From contig VGES01000035.1 in the NCBI GenBank assembly GCA_016869765.1, positions 1 to 37,687 of the forward strand: a stretch of DNA of 37,687 nucleotides. The letters run 5' to 3'. This stretch comes from Alphaproteobacteria bacterium (GTDB taxonomy: Bacteria > Pseudomonadota > Alphaproteobacteria > SHVP01). The notes beneath the pieces were generated by a model. It made no database searches, was not told where the DNA came from, and saw only the letters and a program-made list of their open reading frames with translations. This document shows, in pieces, positions 18,961 to 28,210 of the stretch (position 1 is its first letter; every line of letters begins with the position of its first letter). Position numbers and translations under genes: made by a program.

Positions 18961-19890
18961 TAACGATTTTAGAATTTTTGGAAAGTTTTTGTTAAGGAAA
19001 CTTTCTATTTGTTGCGATTCGAAGTCCCACGACGACATTTGATTGCGGAACCAAGTGCCCTGACGCTTGGCCAGTTGGCGGCTCGCCCGCGCGCCGAGGC
19101 TGATTGCCGTCGCCAGATCGTGCTCTCCGCGCAAATGCGCGGCGATTTCCGCGACGCCGACCGCCCGACGCAAGGGCGCGATTGGCGGCAGGTCGAGAGC
19201 TTCGAGGCGCCGGACCTCCTCGATCGCCCCGCCGGCGATCATGCCGGCAAAGCGCTCGGCGATGCGTTGGTCCAGAACCTCACGCGGCGGATCGAGCACG
19301 AATCCGAGGAAGGTCCCGGGAAACGGGTCTCCCGGTTGCCGCTGCCAGGTGCTCAGCGGAATACCGGTCGCCGCGATAACCTCCCACGCACGCGCCACGC
19401 GCTGCCGGTCGCCCGGGCGAATGCGCGCCGCCGCCTCGGGATCTCGCATTCGGAGTTTGGCGTGGATCGCCTCCGGGCCCTCGGTCTCCACCAGACGGCG
19501 CGCTTCGCTGCGCACGCTGGGATCGATGACCGGGATCGGCGCCAGACCTGCGATCAGCGCTTTGAAATAGAGCCCGCTGCCACCGACTACGAGCGGGACA
19601 CGGCCCTCCTGCCAGCACGACTCGATGGCCGCCATCGCGAGGTCCCGCCATACCATGGCCGAAAACCGCTCGTCGGCAGCGATGGCGCCGTAGAGATGGT
19701 GCGGCACCCGCGCCAGGTCGTCGTCACCGGGACGCGCGGTCAGCACGCGGAGCTCGCGATAGACCTGCATACTGTCGGCATTTATGATCCCGGCGCCGCC
19801 GTGCGGGGCGAGCGCTTCGGCAACGGCCATGGCGACGGCCGACTTGCCGCTTGCGGTCGGACCGGCAATGAAAATGGCAACACGGGGCAT
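18952..19890 (-). CDS. miaA: tRNA dimethylallyltransferase
   Basis: This 312-residue enzyme adds a dimethylallyl group to A37 of tRNAs reading UNN codons. The P-loop is 'GPTASGKSAVAMAVAEAL' near residues 9-26, followed by 'GIINADSMQVYREL' with the catalytic Asp and Thr region, 'GGSGLYFKALIAGLAPIP', 'RIRPGDRQRVARAWEV' and the C-terminal 'RQLAKRQGTWFRNQ'. Length is normal. It lies upstream of ilvI on the same strand and is transcribed divergently from serB, 54 bp away. The last 20 codons are A/T-rich compared with the rest. Confidence 0.96.
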   Translation of the reverse strand: MPRVAIFIAGPTASGKSAVAMAVAEALAPHGGAGIINADSMQVYRELRVLTARPGDDDLARVPHHLYGAIAADERFSAMVWRDLAMAAIESCWQEGRVPLVVGGSGLYFKALIAGLAPIPVIDPSVRSEARRLVETEGPEAIHAKLRMRDPEAAARIRPGDRQRVARAWEVIAATGIPLSTWQRQPGDPFPGTFLGFVLDPPREVLDQRIAERFAGMIAGGAIEEVRRLEALDLPPIAPLRRAVGVAEIAAHLRGEHDLATAISLGARASRQLAKRQGTWFRNQMSSWDFESQQIESFLNKNFPKILKSLLT

Positions 19891-19944
19891 CGTCGTTTCC
19901 GGGCGGATCGCCGTGGCTTACCACTCTCCTTCCAAGGCTCAAAG

Positions 19945-20844
19945 ATGCATTGGGTGCTGAGTCTGATCGGCAGCGACGCGCGACCCGCGGTCACCCCGGC
20001 CGTGGTCGATAGCGCTGCCAGCGCCTTGAGCGCCGGGGATGCCACGGTGGTCGAGATCCGCTGGCTGGCGCGTGGGATTGCCGCCGAAATCGTGTTCGTC
20101 GGCGAGCGCCCCTCGGCCGGCAGCGCGGCCCAGCGCGCCACCCGGTACGCTGCTGTCGATTGCGTGGTCCAACCCGCCGCGGGGCGGCGGAAACATTTGC
20201 TGGTCGCCGACCTCGAGTCGACCATCATCGCTCAGGAATGCCTGGAGGAGCTTGCGGCCTACGTCGGCAAACGGGTCGAAATCGCCGCCATCACCAACCG
20301 AGCGATGCGCGGCGAAATCGATTTCGAGGGCGCGCTCCGCGAGCGAGTCGCGATGCTGGGTGGCTTGGCCGAAACGACCCTGCAGGAGGTCTATGACCAT
20401 CGCGTGTCGCTCAATCCCGGAGCGGCGACCCTCGTCGCGACCATGCGCCGCCACGGCGCCACGGTCGCTTTGGTCTCGGGCGGCTTCACGTTCTTCACCG
20501 AACGAATCCGCCGCGCCCTCGGTTGCGACTACGATCAGGGCAACCGCCTCGAGATCGCGGCCGGTCGGCTCACGGGGAGCGTCGCCGAACCCATTCTCGG
20601 GCGCGCCGCCAAGCGCGAGGCGCTGGCGCGCCTGTCGGCCGAGCGCGGTCTCGCGGCCGCCGATACCATGGCCGTGGGTGATGGAGCCAACGATCTCGAA
20701 ATGCTGAGGGCGGCAGGTCTGGGGGTGGCGTATCACGCCAAGCCGGCCGTCGCCGAGGCGGCGGCCGCCCGGATCGACCATGGCGACCTGACCGCTCTCC
20801 TCTACCTGCAGGGCTACCGGCAGGACGAGTTCGTCGCGGCTTAG
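19945..20844 (+). CDS. serB: Phosphoserine phosphatase
   Basis: This 299-residue HAD-family enzyme hydrolyses phosphoserine to serine. An N-terminal ACT-like region of about 80 residues precedes the HAD domain. HAD motif I reads D89-L-E91-S-T rather than the usual D-x-D-x-T; motif II is 'LVSGGFTFFTERI' (Ser178) and motif IV is 'VGDGANDLEM'. Glu in place of the second Asp of motif I is unusual for HAD phosphatases but may be a lineage form. The ATG at 19945 (M-H-W-V-L-S-L-I-G-S) is chosen because the longer open frame runs antisense through miaA. Confidence 0.92.
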   Translation: MHWVLSLIGSDARPAVTPAVVDSAASALSAGDATVVEIRWLARGIAAEIVFVGERPSAGSAAQRATRYAAVDCVVQPAAGRRKHLLVADLESTIIAQECLEELAAYVGKRVEIAAITNRAMRGEIDFEGALRERVAMLGGLAETTLQEVYDHRVSLNPGAATLVATMRRHGATVALVSGGFTFFTERIRRALGCDYDQGNRLEIAAGRLTGSVAEPILGRAAKREALARLSAERGLAAADTMAVGDGANDLEMLRAAGLGVAYHAKPAVAEAAAARIDHGDLTALLYLQGYRQDEFVAA

Positions 20845-20859
20845 CACGTTGGGCGCCCG

Positions 20860-20875
20860 GCGCCTCGAGAGGCGC
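20860..20875. terminator. Perfect 16-bp palindrome between convergent genes
   Basis: gcgcctcgagaggcgc is a perfect GC-rich palindrome in the 54-bp gap between the convergent serB and degP stops. A hairpin here could end transcription from both sides, although there is no T tract on either strand. Confidence 0.4.
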
Positions 20876-20898
20876 AGCGGCGGGCGACGTCGCGCTGG

Positions 20899-22419
<1,521 letters not shown>

Positions 22420-22548
22420 GAAAGAACCTCCAACGACCAGGAAATCGCGCCGGCGCCTCTTCCGCCAGCGGGCGATGACCAGACTATAGGTAGCGTGCCG
22501 AGGCCGTACAACGGCCAGCCGCGGCCGCCTGATCCCAATACCGTGACC

Positions 22549-22743
22549 TCAGGGCGATCCGCCGCGCACCAGCCAGACCACCCCGACCCCGATCGCCGCC
22601 GCGACGACCCCACCCACCCTCAAGCGTGAGCTTTCCTGGCTGAGGAGTACCGACATGCGCTGCTTCATGGCCTCGGGCAGGAGCGCCATCAGCGCCCCCT
22701 CGATCACCAAGGCGATGCCGATGCCGACCGCGAGGTCGTCCAT
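22549..22743 (-). CDS. DUF2065 small membrane protein
   Basis: This 64-residue protein has two hydrophobic helices (about residues 5-24 and 43-60) joined by a basic segment 'LPEAMKQRMSVLLSQESSRL'. It matches the DUF2065 family, which is commonly found just after hflC, as here (6 nt after the hflC stop). Its function is unknown; position suggests an accessory to the HflKC complex. Confidence 0.85.
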   Translation of the reverse strand: MDDLAVGIGIALVIEGALMALLPEAMKQRMSVLLSQESSRLRVGGVVAAAIGVGVVWLVRGGSP

Positions 22744-22749
22744 CGACCG

Positions 22750-23655
22750 TTAGCGGCCCGCGGGTGTCCGCGACTGGGGCCGGCTGAACAGCGTGCGCTC
22801 GTAATCGTTGAAATAGCGGAAGAACTCGCTGTCGGGCGAAAGCACCATCGTCGTGCCGGTCTCCAGGGCCTGCTGATAGGCCTGCATGGCGCGATAGAAC
22901 CCGAAGAACTCGGGATCCTGGCCGAACGCCTCGGCGAACACGCGGTTCTTCTCGGCGTCGCCTTCACCGCGCAGGATCTGCGCCCGGCGCTGAGCCTCGG
23001 CCAGAATGATCGTACGATCGCGTTCGGCCTGCGAGCGGATGACGGTCGCGGCCTGAGCACCCTGGGCGCGGAACTCACGCGCCTCGCGCTCACGTTCGGA
23101 CTTCATTCGGTTGAAGATCGCCACGCTGTTCTCTTGCGGCAGATCGGCGCGCTTGATGCGGACATCGACGATCTCGATCCCACTCTCGCGCAGCTCCTGG
23201 TCGACGCGGTTGGTGATTTCCCGCATCAACTGGGATCGTTCCTCGGTGAGCACGGAGGCGAGCGGCACGCCGCCGAGGACCTGTCGAACCCGCGAATTGA
23301 CGATCGCGCCGATTTGCTGGCGCGCACGCGCCTCGTTGTTAAGCTTCTGGAAGTAGAGCAACGGATCGACGATGCGGTAGCGCGTGAAGGTATCGACGAC
23401 GAGTCGCTTCTGGTCGAGCGCGATGATTTCTTCGTTGCCCGAATCGAAGGACAGGATGCGGCGGTCGAAGCGTTTGATGTCCTGGACGAATGGCACCTTG
23501 GCGCTCAGGCCCGGGGCCGTCACGACGCGTTGCGGCTCGCCAAACTGCAGGACCAGCGCCTGCTCGGTCTGGTGCACCGTGAAGAACGTCGACAAGACCG
23601 CGACCGCGCCGACCGCCAATACGACGGCCCCGCCAATGAGCAATCGACGGTTCAT
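22750..23655 (-). CDS. hflC: HflC, SPFH/band-7 regulator of FtsH protease
   Basis: This 301-residue protein has one N-terminal membrane helix (about residues 5-24) and an SPFH/band-7 domain ('QTEQALVLQFGEPQRVV', 'DTFTRYRIVDPLLYFQ', 'IEIVDVRIKRADLP'). A long charged helix follows (SEREREAREFRAQGAQAATV and onward). HflC and HflK form a cage around FtsH in the inner membrane and modulate its proteolysis. Its ATG at 23655 overlaps the hflK stop by 4 bases (ATGA), indicating translational coupling. Confidence 0.95.
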   Translation of the reverse strand: MNRRLLIGGAVVLAVGAVAVLSTFFTVHQTEQALVLQFGEPQRVVTAPGLSAKVPFVQDIKRFDRRILSFDSGNEEIIALDQKRLVVDTFTRYRIVDPLLYFQKLNNEARARQQIGAIVNSRVRQVLGGVPLASVLTEERSQLMREITNRVDQELRESGIEIVDVRIKRADLPQENSVAIFNRMKSEREREAREFRAQGAQAATVIRSQAERDRTIILAEAQRRAQILRGEGDAEKNRVFAEAFGQDPEFFGFYRAMQAYQQALETGTTMVLSPDSEFFRYFNDYERTLFSRPQSRTPAGR

Positions 23656-24803
23656 TGCTGACCTCCCGCGCTGGTCGGGGCCGGCCGCTGCCGCATCAAC
23701 TCATTGAGCGGCAGATAGGGGACGACCCCACCTCCACCCTTGTCTTGGTCGATGATCACCTTGTTCATCCCACCCAAGACTCGTTCCATGGTTTCGAGAT
23801 ACATGCGCCGTGCCGTCACCTCGCGGGCACCCTTGTATTCCTTGTAGATCGACAGGAAGCGCTGGGCGTCGCCGCGCGCGGTGAGGATCACCTGCTCCTT
23901 GTAGGCTTCGGCCTCCTGGATCAGGCGTTCAGCATCGCCTTTGGCCCGCGGCACGATGTCGTTTTGATACGCCTCGGCCTCGTTGCGCTGGCGCTCGAGG
24001 TCGGCGCGGGCGCGCTGCACGTCGCGGAAGGCATCGATCACCTGGCCCGGCGGGTCGGCGCGTTGCAGCTTGGCCTCGGTGATGCGCACGCCAGCGCCGT
24101 ACTGATCGACGATGCGCTGGATCAGGTCACGTGTCTGCGCTTCGATCGGTGCGCGTCCCTCTGCCAGCACGTAGGAAATCTTGTTGCGTCCGACGACCTC
24201 GCGCATGGCGCTTTCGGAGGCCGCTTTCACGGTACCCGCGGGATCCTGGATATTGAACAAGAACTGGCCGGCGTCCCGGATCACCCACAGCACGGAGAAG
24301 CGAAGGTCGACGATGTTCTCGTCGCCCGTCAGCATCAAGCTTTCTTCGAGAAGATCGCCCTCGCGACCACGGCGCGTTTCGGTCACGGTCCGGAAGCCGA
24401 TGTCCTCGCGGTTCACGCGCGTGACCTTGGGCTTCAGCACCTCTTCGATCGGTGACGGCAGATGATAGTGGAGACCCGGATCGGTGGTGCGTACCCATTT
24501 TCCGAAGCGCAACACAACGCCTTGCTCGTCAGGGGCAACTTGAAAGAAGCCCGACACGAGCCAAAGCGCGACGAAACCCAGAATGATGAGGCCAAAGGCG
24601 CGGGGGCTTCGCGGGCCACCCGGCAACACACGCTTGAAGCGCTCCTGACCGCGGCGCAGAAGATCTTCGAGATCGGGCGACTGCGGCCCGCGGCCACCGC
24701 CGCCTCCGCCACTGCCTCCGCCACCGCCCTGCGATGGACCTTGACCCCAGGGGCCACGACCACCACCCGGCTGCCAGCCACCACCCTGATTGTTCCACGG
24801 CAT
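23652..24803 (-). CDS. hflK: HflK, SPFH/band-7 regulator of FtsH protease
   Basis: This 383-residue protein has a Gly-rich cytoplasmic N-terminus (residues 1-40), a membrane helix at about 69-87 and an SPFH domain ('APDEQGVVLRFGKWVRTTDP', 'GLHYHLPSPIEEVLKPKV'). A long charged helix follows ('VQRARADLERQRNEAEAYQN'). It partners HflC in the FtsH-regulating complex. It is the first gene of hflK-hflC-DUF2065, with a candidate promoter about 70 nt upstream, and is divergent from mrp. Confidence 0.95.
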   Translation of the reverse strand: MPWNNQGGGWQPGGGRGPWGQGPSQGGGGGSGGGGGGRGPQSPDLEDLLRRGQERFKRVLPGGPRSPRAFGLIILGFVALWLVSGFFQVAPDEQGVVLRFGKWVRTTDPGLHYHLPSPIEEVLKPKVTRVNREDIGFRTVTETRRGREGDLLEESLMLTGDENIVDLRFSVLWVIRDAGQFLFNIQDPAGTVKAASESAMREVVGRNKISYVLAEGRAPIEAQTRDLIQRIVDQYGAGVRITEAKLQRADPPGQVIDAFRDVQRARADLERQRNEAEAYQNDIVPRAKGDAERLIQEAEAYKEQVILTARGDAQRFLSIYKEYKGAREVTARRMYLETMERVLGGMNKVIIDQDKGGGGVVPYLPLNELMRQRPAPTSAGGQQ

Positions 24804-24869
24804 TCTCAGGCCCCCCTCGAGCGGACGTCAAAATCGCGTCGGCCGCCGTTTCTCTTTACGTTTCGTAGG

Positions 24870-24898
24870 CTTATATGACACCTACCCTGGCCTGGCAA
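24870..24898 (-). promoter_or_regulatory. Candidate hflK promoter
   Basis: On the minus strand TTGCCA (24898-24893), a 17-nt spacer and TATAAG (24875-24870) make a good sigma-70-type promoter. It would start transcription near 24863, about 60 nt before the hflK ATG, in the divergent hflK-mrp gap. Confidence 0.5.
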
Positions 24899-24964
24899 AA
24901 CAAACCTGACCGCGACGCCAAGCCGGCCTCCCCCATATGCGGATCATGCAAGGAGTGTTCAAGG

Positions 24965-26095
24965 ATGGCGGCGATCGGTGAACCGGAGATTCTGGCCGCC
25001 CTGCGCAAGGTCGTGCCGGCAGGCCACACCGCGGATGTGGTCGCGCTGAAGTGGATCGGCGGCGTCAAGTCCCAGGCCGGTCACATCGGCTTCACCATCA
25101 CCCTTCCCCTCGGGGTCGATCGAGAGGCGGTGAAGCGACGGTGCGAACAGGCCGTATTCGATCTGCCCGGCGTCCTGACGGCGACCGCAACCTTGGCAGC
25201 GGCGGCAGGCGGTGCGGCAGCGCCAAGTGGTGGCGCAGCTTCGGTGGCGCAGGCGCGCACCCAAGCGCAGGCTCAAGCCAATGCCAAGCCGGGGGTTCCC
25301 GGCGTCCAAGCGATCATCGCCGTGGCCTCGGGCAAAGGGGGAGTCGGCAAGTCGACGACCGCCGTCAATCTCGCCCTCGCCCTGCGCCAGTTGGGCCTGA
25401 GCGTCGGCCTGATGGACGCAGACATCTTCGGCCCATCGGTGCCACGCATGATGGGCCTGTCGGGCAGACCCGACAGCAAGGACGGCCGCACCATCGACCC
25501 CAAGGAGGCCCACGGCGTCAAATGTATGTCGATCGGATTCATGGTGCCGCAGGACACCGCCGTCATCTGGCGCGGGCCCATGGTGATGAGCGCGGTCGAA
25601 CAACTGATCCGCGACGTCAACTGGGCCCCCCTCGACGTGCTGGTCTGCGACCTGCCGCCAGGGACGGGGGACGCGCAACTGACGATGGCTCAGCGCGTGC
25701 CGCTCACGGGGGCCGTCGTCGTCTCCACGCCCCAGGAGGTCGCGCTCGGCGATGTTCGCAAAGGCATCGACATGTTCCGCAAGGTCAACGTGCCGTTGTT
25801 CGGCGTCATCGAGAACATGAGCTACTACGTTTGTCCGAGTTGCGGTCATCGCGCCGAATTGTTCGGCCACGGCGGCGCCCGGCAGACCGCCCTGGAACTC
25901 GGCGCCGATTTTCTCGGCGAGATTCCGCTGCACCTGGCCATTCGCGAACACGCCGACGCGGGCACACCGATCGTCGTGGCCCAGCCCGATAGCCCACACG
26001 CCAAGGCCTACCGGTCGATCGCCGAAAGGGTCCACGCCAAGATCGACTCGGCGCTCGCCTCCACGCGCCGCGGCCCCCGCATTGTGATGGAGTAG
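24965..26095 (+). CDS. apbC: Iron-sulfur cluster carrier ATPase Mrp/ApbC
   Basis: This 376-residue protein has an N-terminal MIP18/DUF59 domain (residues 1-78), an Ala/Gln-rich linker (78-112) and a ParA/MinD-like ATPase. The P-loop is 'GKGGVGKSTTAVNLALAL' from residue 123, the Walker-like segments are 'DADIFGPSVPRMMG' and 'DLPPGTGDAQLTMAQ', and the CxxC pair is Cys290/Cys293, which holds a bridging Fe-S cluster in the dimer. It transfers Fe-S clusters to target enzymes; the class I fumarase in this window is one plausible kind of client. The start is set at ATG 24965, preceded by AAGGAG; the frame is open 30 codons further upstream. Confidence 0.94.
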   Translation: MAAIGEPEILAALRKVVPAGHTADVVALKWIGGVKSQAGHIGFTITLPLGVDREAVKRRCEQAVFDLPGVLTATATLAAAAGGAAAPSGGAASVAQARTQAQAQANAKPGVPGVQAIIAVASGKGGVGKSTTAVNLALALRQLGLSVGLMDADIFGPSVPRMMGLSGRPDSKDGRTIDPKEAHGVKCMSIGFMVPQDTAVIWRGPMVMSAVEQLIRDVNWAPLDVLVCDLPPGTGDAQLTMAQRVPLTGAVVVSTPQEVALGDVRKGIDMFRKVNVPLFGVIENMSYYVCPSCGHRAELFGHGGARQTALELGADFLGEIPLHLAIREHADAGTPIVVAQPDSPHAKAYRSIAERVHAKIDSALASTRRGPRIVME

Positions 26096-26107
26096 AAACC
26101 CCCTCCG

Positions 26108-26276
26108 CCGTGCTACGCACGGCCGCCTCCCCCTTCCAGGGGGAGGAGTCGCCTTTCTCCGACCCGCTCGAGGCCAAACGTATCAACCGCGGGGACGATC
26201 GTTCTGCCTGCGCAAGGATCACGGGACCTCTCCCACTGGGAGAGGTCGAGTGGTCGTCGCAGAGCGACGATCACTC
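26108..26276. repeat. REP-like intergenic repeat with four hairpins
   Basis: Four perfect or near-perfect stem-loops follow mrp: CCGTGC-TAC-GCACGG (26108-26122), CCTCCCCCT-TCC-AGGGGGAGG (26126-26146), GACCTCTCCC-ACT-GGGAGAGGTC (26225-26247), and a 13-bp stem with one mismatch around AGA (26248-26276), followed by 'GGGTGAGGG'. This layout resembles dispersed extragenic palindromes known from alphaproteobacteria. The second hairpin may also terminate mrp transcription. Confidence 0.6.
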
Positions 26277-26282
26277 GGGTGA

Positions 26283-26420
26283 GGGCGACTTGCCGATCGC
26301 GGCTCACTCGAAGCTTATTTCGCCAGCGCCGACCGCGACCGCTTCTGGCGGGAACTCGACGTGTTCAAGGACATGCACTACTCGGAACGATTCTGGGGCA
26401 CCGTCGACTGGGCGCGGTGA
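26283..26420 (+). pseudogene. C-terminal remnant of an unidentified protein
   Basis: A 45-codon open stretch with no start codon of its own reads, near its end, 'DRFWRELDVFKDMHYSERFW' followed by G-T-V-D-W-A-R and TGA (26418-26420). Its aromatic and charged make-up looks like real protein rather than chance. It is bounded upstream by an in-frame TGA (26280-26282) inside the REP-like region. I do not recognise the parent family. It probably marks a gene lost by deletion. Confidence 0.35.
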
Positions 26421-26478
26421 GCGCCCGCAGAACGATGCCCGCTCGCCGGCATGACAACGATTGCTCGTCCGAGGGGCC

Positions 26479-27348
26479 TTACTTGTCCAGCCAGTCGCCG
26501 AATACTCTGCCGAGCGCGCGAATCTCCTCGTCGCTCGCCAGATTCTCGGCGTTGTCCTGCGGCTGCACCAGCTTGGTCGCCCCGGGCACGAGTCGGGCCA
26601 CCTCGTCGAGCGCGGCAAACGGACTGTCGTGACGGGCGCAGGTGGCGAGCACCGGCATTTTCAGTAGCGGCAACCGGGCCGGCGAGTCATAGAGCACCGC
26701 CGCACGGTAGGCGGTGTGACTCGTCGGATAGCTCTTCAGCACCTCGACGACGTGATCGTGAAACAGCGATAAGGGCGGCAGGCCGTTGGGTCGGACGTTG
26801 GCCGCCAACCGCTTGTGCGCCGGCCGAAACAGGTAGGCGTCCTTGAGGTCGTTCCATGCGCGGAAAAACTGCGTGCCGATCTGATCGATGAGGTGGCGCT
26901 TGTCGAGGGTCTTGGCGTATTCGCGCGCCTGTTCGGTTGGCGCGGCGCTCATGCCATCGAGGATCACTCTGCCCACGCGCGACGGCGAAGCGATCGCAAA
27001 CTCGGTCGCGATGCGCGCCCCGGTGTGATGCCCCAACAGGTCGACTTGACCGGTCACGCCATACCAATCGAGGCCGCGGCGCGCGGCATCGGCGAAGTAG
27101 GTCATGTCGGCGTCTTCGCGGGCCGGCGGCGAGGAGTCCCCCATACCGAGCGTGTCCAACGCCATCACCGGCCGCGAACCGGCCATGGCGAGAATCAGCC
27201 GCTCCAGTTGCTTGGAGGATCCGGGCGAGCCGTGGAACATGACCAGCGGCCGTTTCTTGGCCTTCCGGGGATCGCCGCCGGCGGCGCGAAAGTGAATTTG
27301 TCCCTCGGCGATGTCGAGGAAGCCGCGTTCGATCGTCAACGTCGTCAT
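26479..27348 (-). CDS. Alpha/beta-hydrolase-fold protein with His at the nucleophile position (paralogue 1)
   Basis: This 289-residue alpha/beta-hydrolase-fold protein has the oxyanion-hole strand 'LVMFHGSPGSS' (39-45) and 'LDTLGMGDSS'. The nucleophile elbow is G106-H-H108-T-G110 instead of G-x-S-x-G. An acid candidate is present in 'CARHDSP', but the usual C-terminal His is not seen ('LVQPQDNAENLASD'). It is therefore unlikely to be a classical serine hydrolase; related GHHTG-type proteins exist but their chemistry is unclear to me. The ATG at 27348 has AGGAG upstream. It is the last of three tandem paralogues and the most diverged. Confidence 0.8.
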   Translation of the reverse strand: MTTLTIERGFLDIAEGQIHFRAAGGDPRKAKKRPLVMFHGSPGSSKQLERLILAMAGSRPVMALDTLGMGDSSPPAREDADMTYFADAARRGLDWYGVTGQVDLLGHHTGARIATEFAIASPSRVGRVILDGMSAAPTEQAREYAKTLDKRHLIDQIGTQFFRAWNDLKDAYLFRPAHKRLAANVRPNGLPPLSLFHDHVVEVLKSYPTSHTAYRAAVLYDSPARLPLLKMPVLATCARHDSPFAALDEVARLVPGATKLVQPQDNAENLASDEEIRALGRVFGDWLDK

Positions 27349-27358
27349 GACCTCGCTC

Positions 27359-28201
27359 CTAGGAATCGAGCCAATCGCGGAACATCGGCGCCGCGGCACC
27401 ATAGTCGCCCGCGATGGCACCCTCCGGATAGCGCCTGGCGGTGCAGTTGGCAATCATCTTGGCCACCTGATCGAACGCCGCCGCACTGCCATCCATCGCC
27501 GCCACCGTGTAGAGCACGGGCTGCGGGATCAAGGGGTACTTCCGCCCACCGGGATTGGCTTCGAAGGCGGCGATGTAGGCCTGATGGTAGGTCCGGAGGT
27601 TGCGCAACAATTCGAGCGCCCGGCGATGCAGGTCGGAAGGCGATCCCATGTCGCGCTTGCGCCGGTGGACCGTGTCGCGGTCGTAGTACGGGAAGAAGAG
27701 ATAGAGGTCCTGGGCCGTCTGGAAGGCCCACATCATCTGGGCGCCGGTGTAGTCGAACGGCGGGCGCTCACGCAGATGGGCCACGTATTCGTTCTTGAGC
27801 GTTTCGTTGGGCAAGCCGACGCCGTCCAAGATCAATCGCCGCACCCGCTTGGGGTGACGGATGGCGATGTCGATCGCGACGTGCGCCCCGGTGTGGGTGC
27901 CGTAGAGGTCCGCAGCGGCGATCCCGAGCGCATCGAAAAACGCGATCATCTTGTCGCTGAAGTACTCGACCGGCGGCTCGGCGAGTGTGGGCGCACAGGA
28001 GTCGCCCTGGCCCAGATGATCGGGCGCGATCGCCCAACGTGACTGGCCCATCGGTTCGGTGAGCGCGTTGAGGCTGCGGCCGGAGAACGGCGAGGCGTGC
28101 AACAGCACCAGGGGTGGCTTGGCGGAGCCCCGGTGCTCCTCGCCGGCGGTCCAGTAGTGCACTTGACCGATGTCGATCGAGGCGAAGCGACGTTTGACCA
28201 T
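27359..28201 (-). CDS. Alpha/beta-hydrolase-fold protein with His at the nucleophile position (paralogue 2)
   Basis: This 280-residue paralogue starts M-V-K-R-R-F-A-S-I-D-I-G and has the family pattern 'LVLLHASPFSGRS' (oxyanion region), 'DHLGQGDSCAP' and the elbow G101-T-H103-T-G105 in 'ADLYGTHTGAHVAIDIAI'. The Ser nucleophile is replaced by His, and the C-terminal part shows no candidate catalytic His. It is strikingly similar to the next gene upstream, including 'IGQVHY-TAGEEHRG' and 'FDYTGAQMMWAFQTAQDLYL'. Gaps to its neighbours are 9-10 nt, so all three are co-transcribed. Substrate and reaction are unknown. Confidence 0.8.
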   Translation of the reverse strand: MVKRRFASIDIGQVHYWTAGEEHRGSAKPPLVLLHASPFSGRSLNALTEPMGQSRWAIAPDHLGQGDSCAPTLAEPPVEYFSDKMIAFFDALGIAAADLYGTHTGAHVAIDIAIRHPKRVRRLILDGVGLPNETLKNEYVAHLRERPPFDYTGAQMMWAFQTAQDLYLFFPYYDRDTVHRRKRDMGSPSDLHRRALELLRNLRTYHQAYIAAFEANPGGRKYPLIPQPVLYTVAAMDGSAAAFDQVAKMIANCTARRYPEGAIAGDYGAAAPMFRDWLDS

Positions 28202-28210
28202 CGGTCCTCC

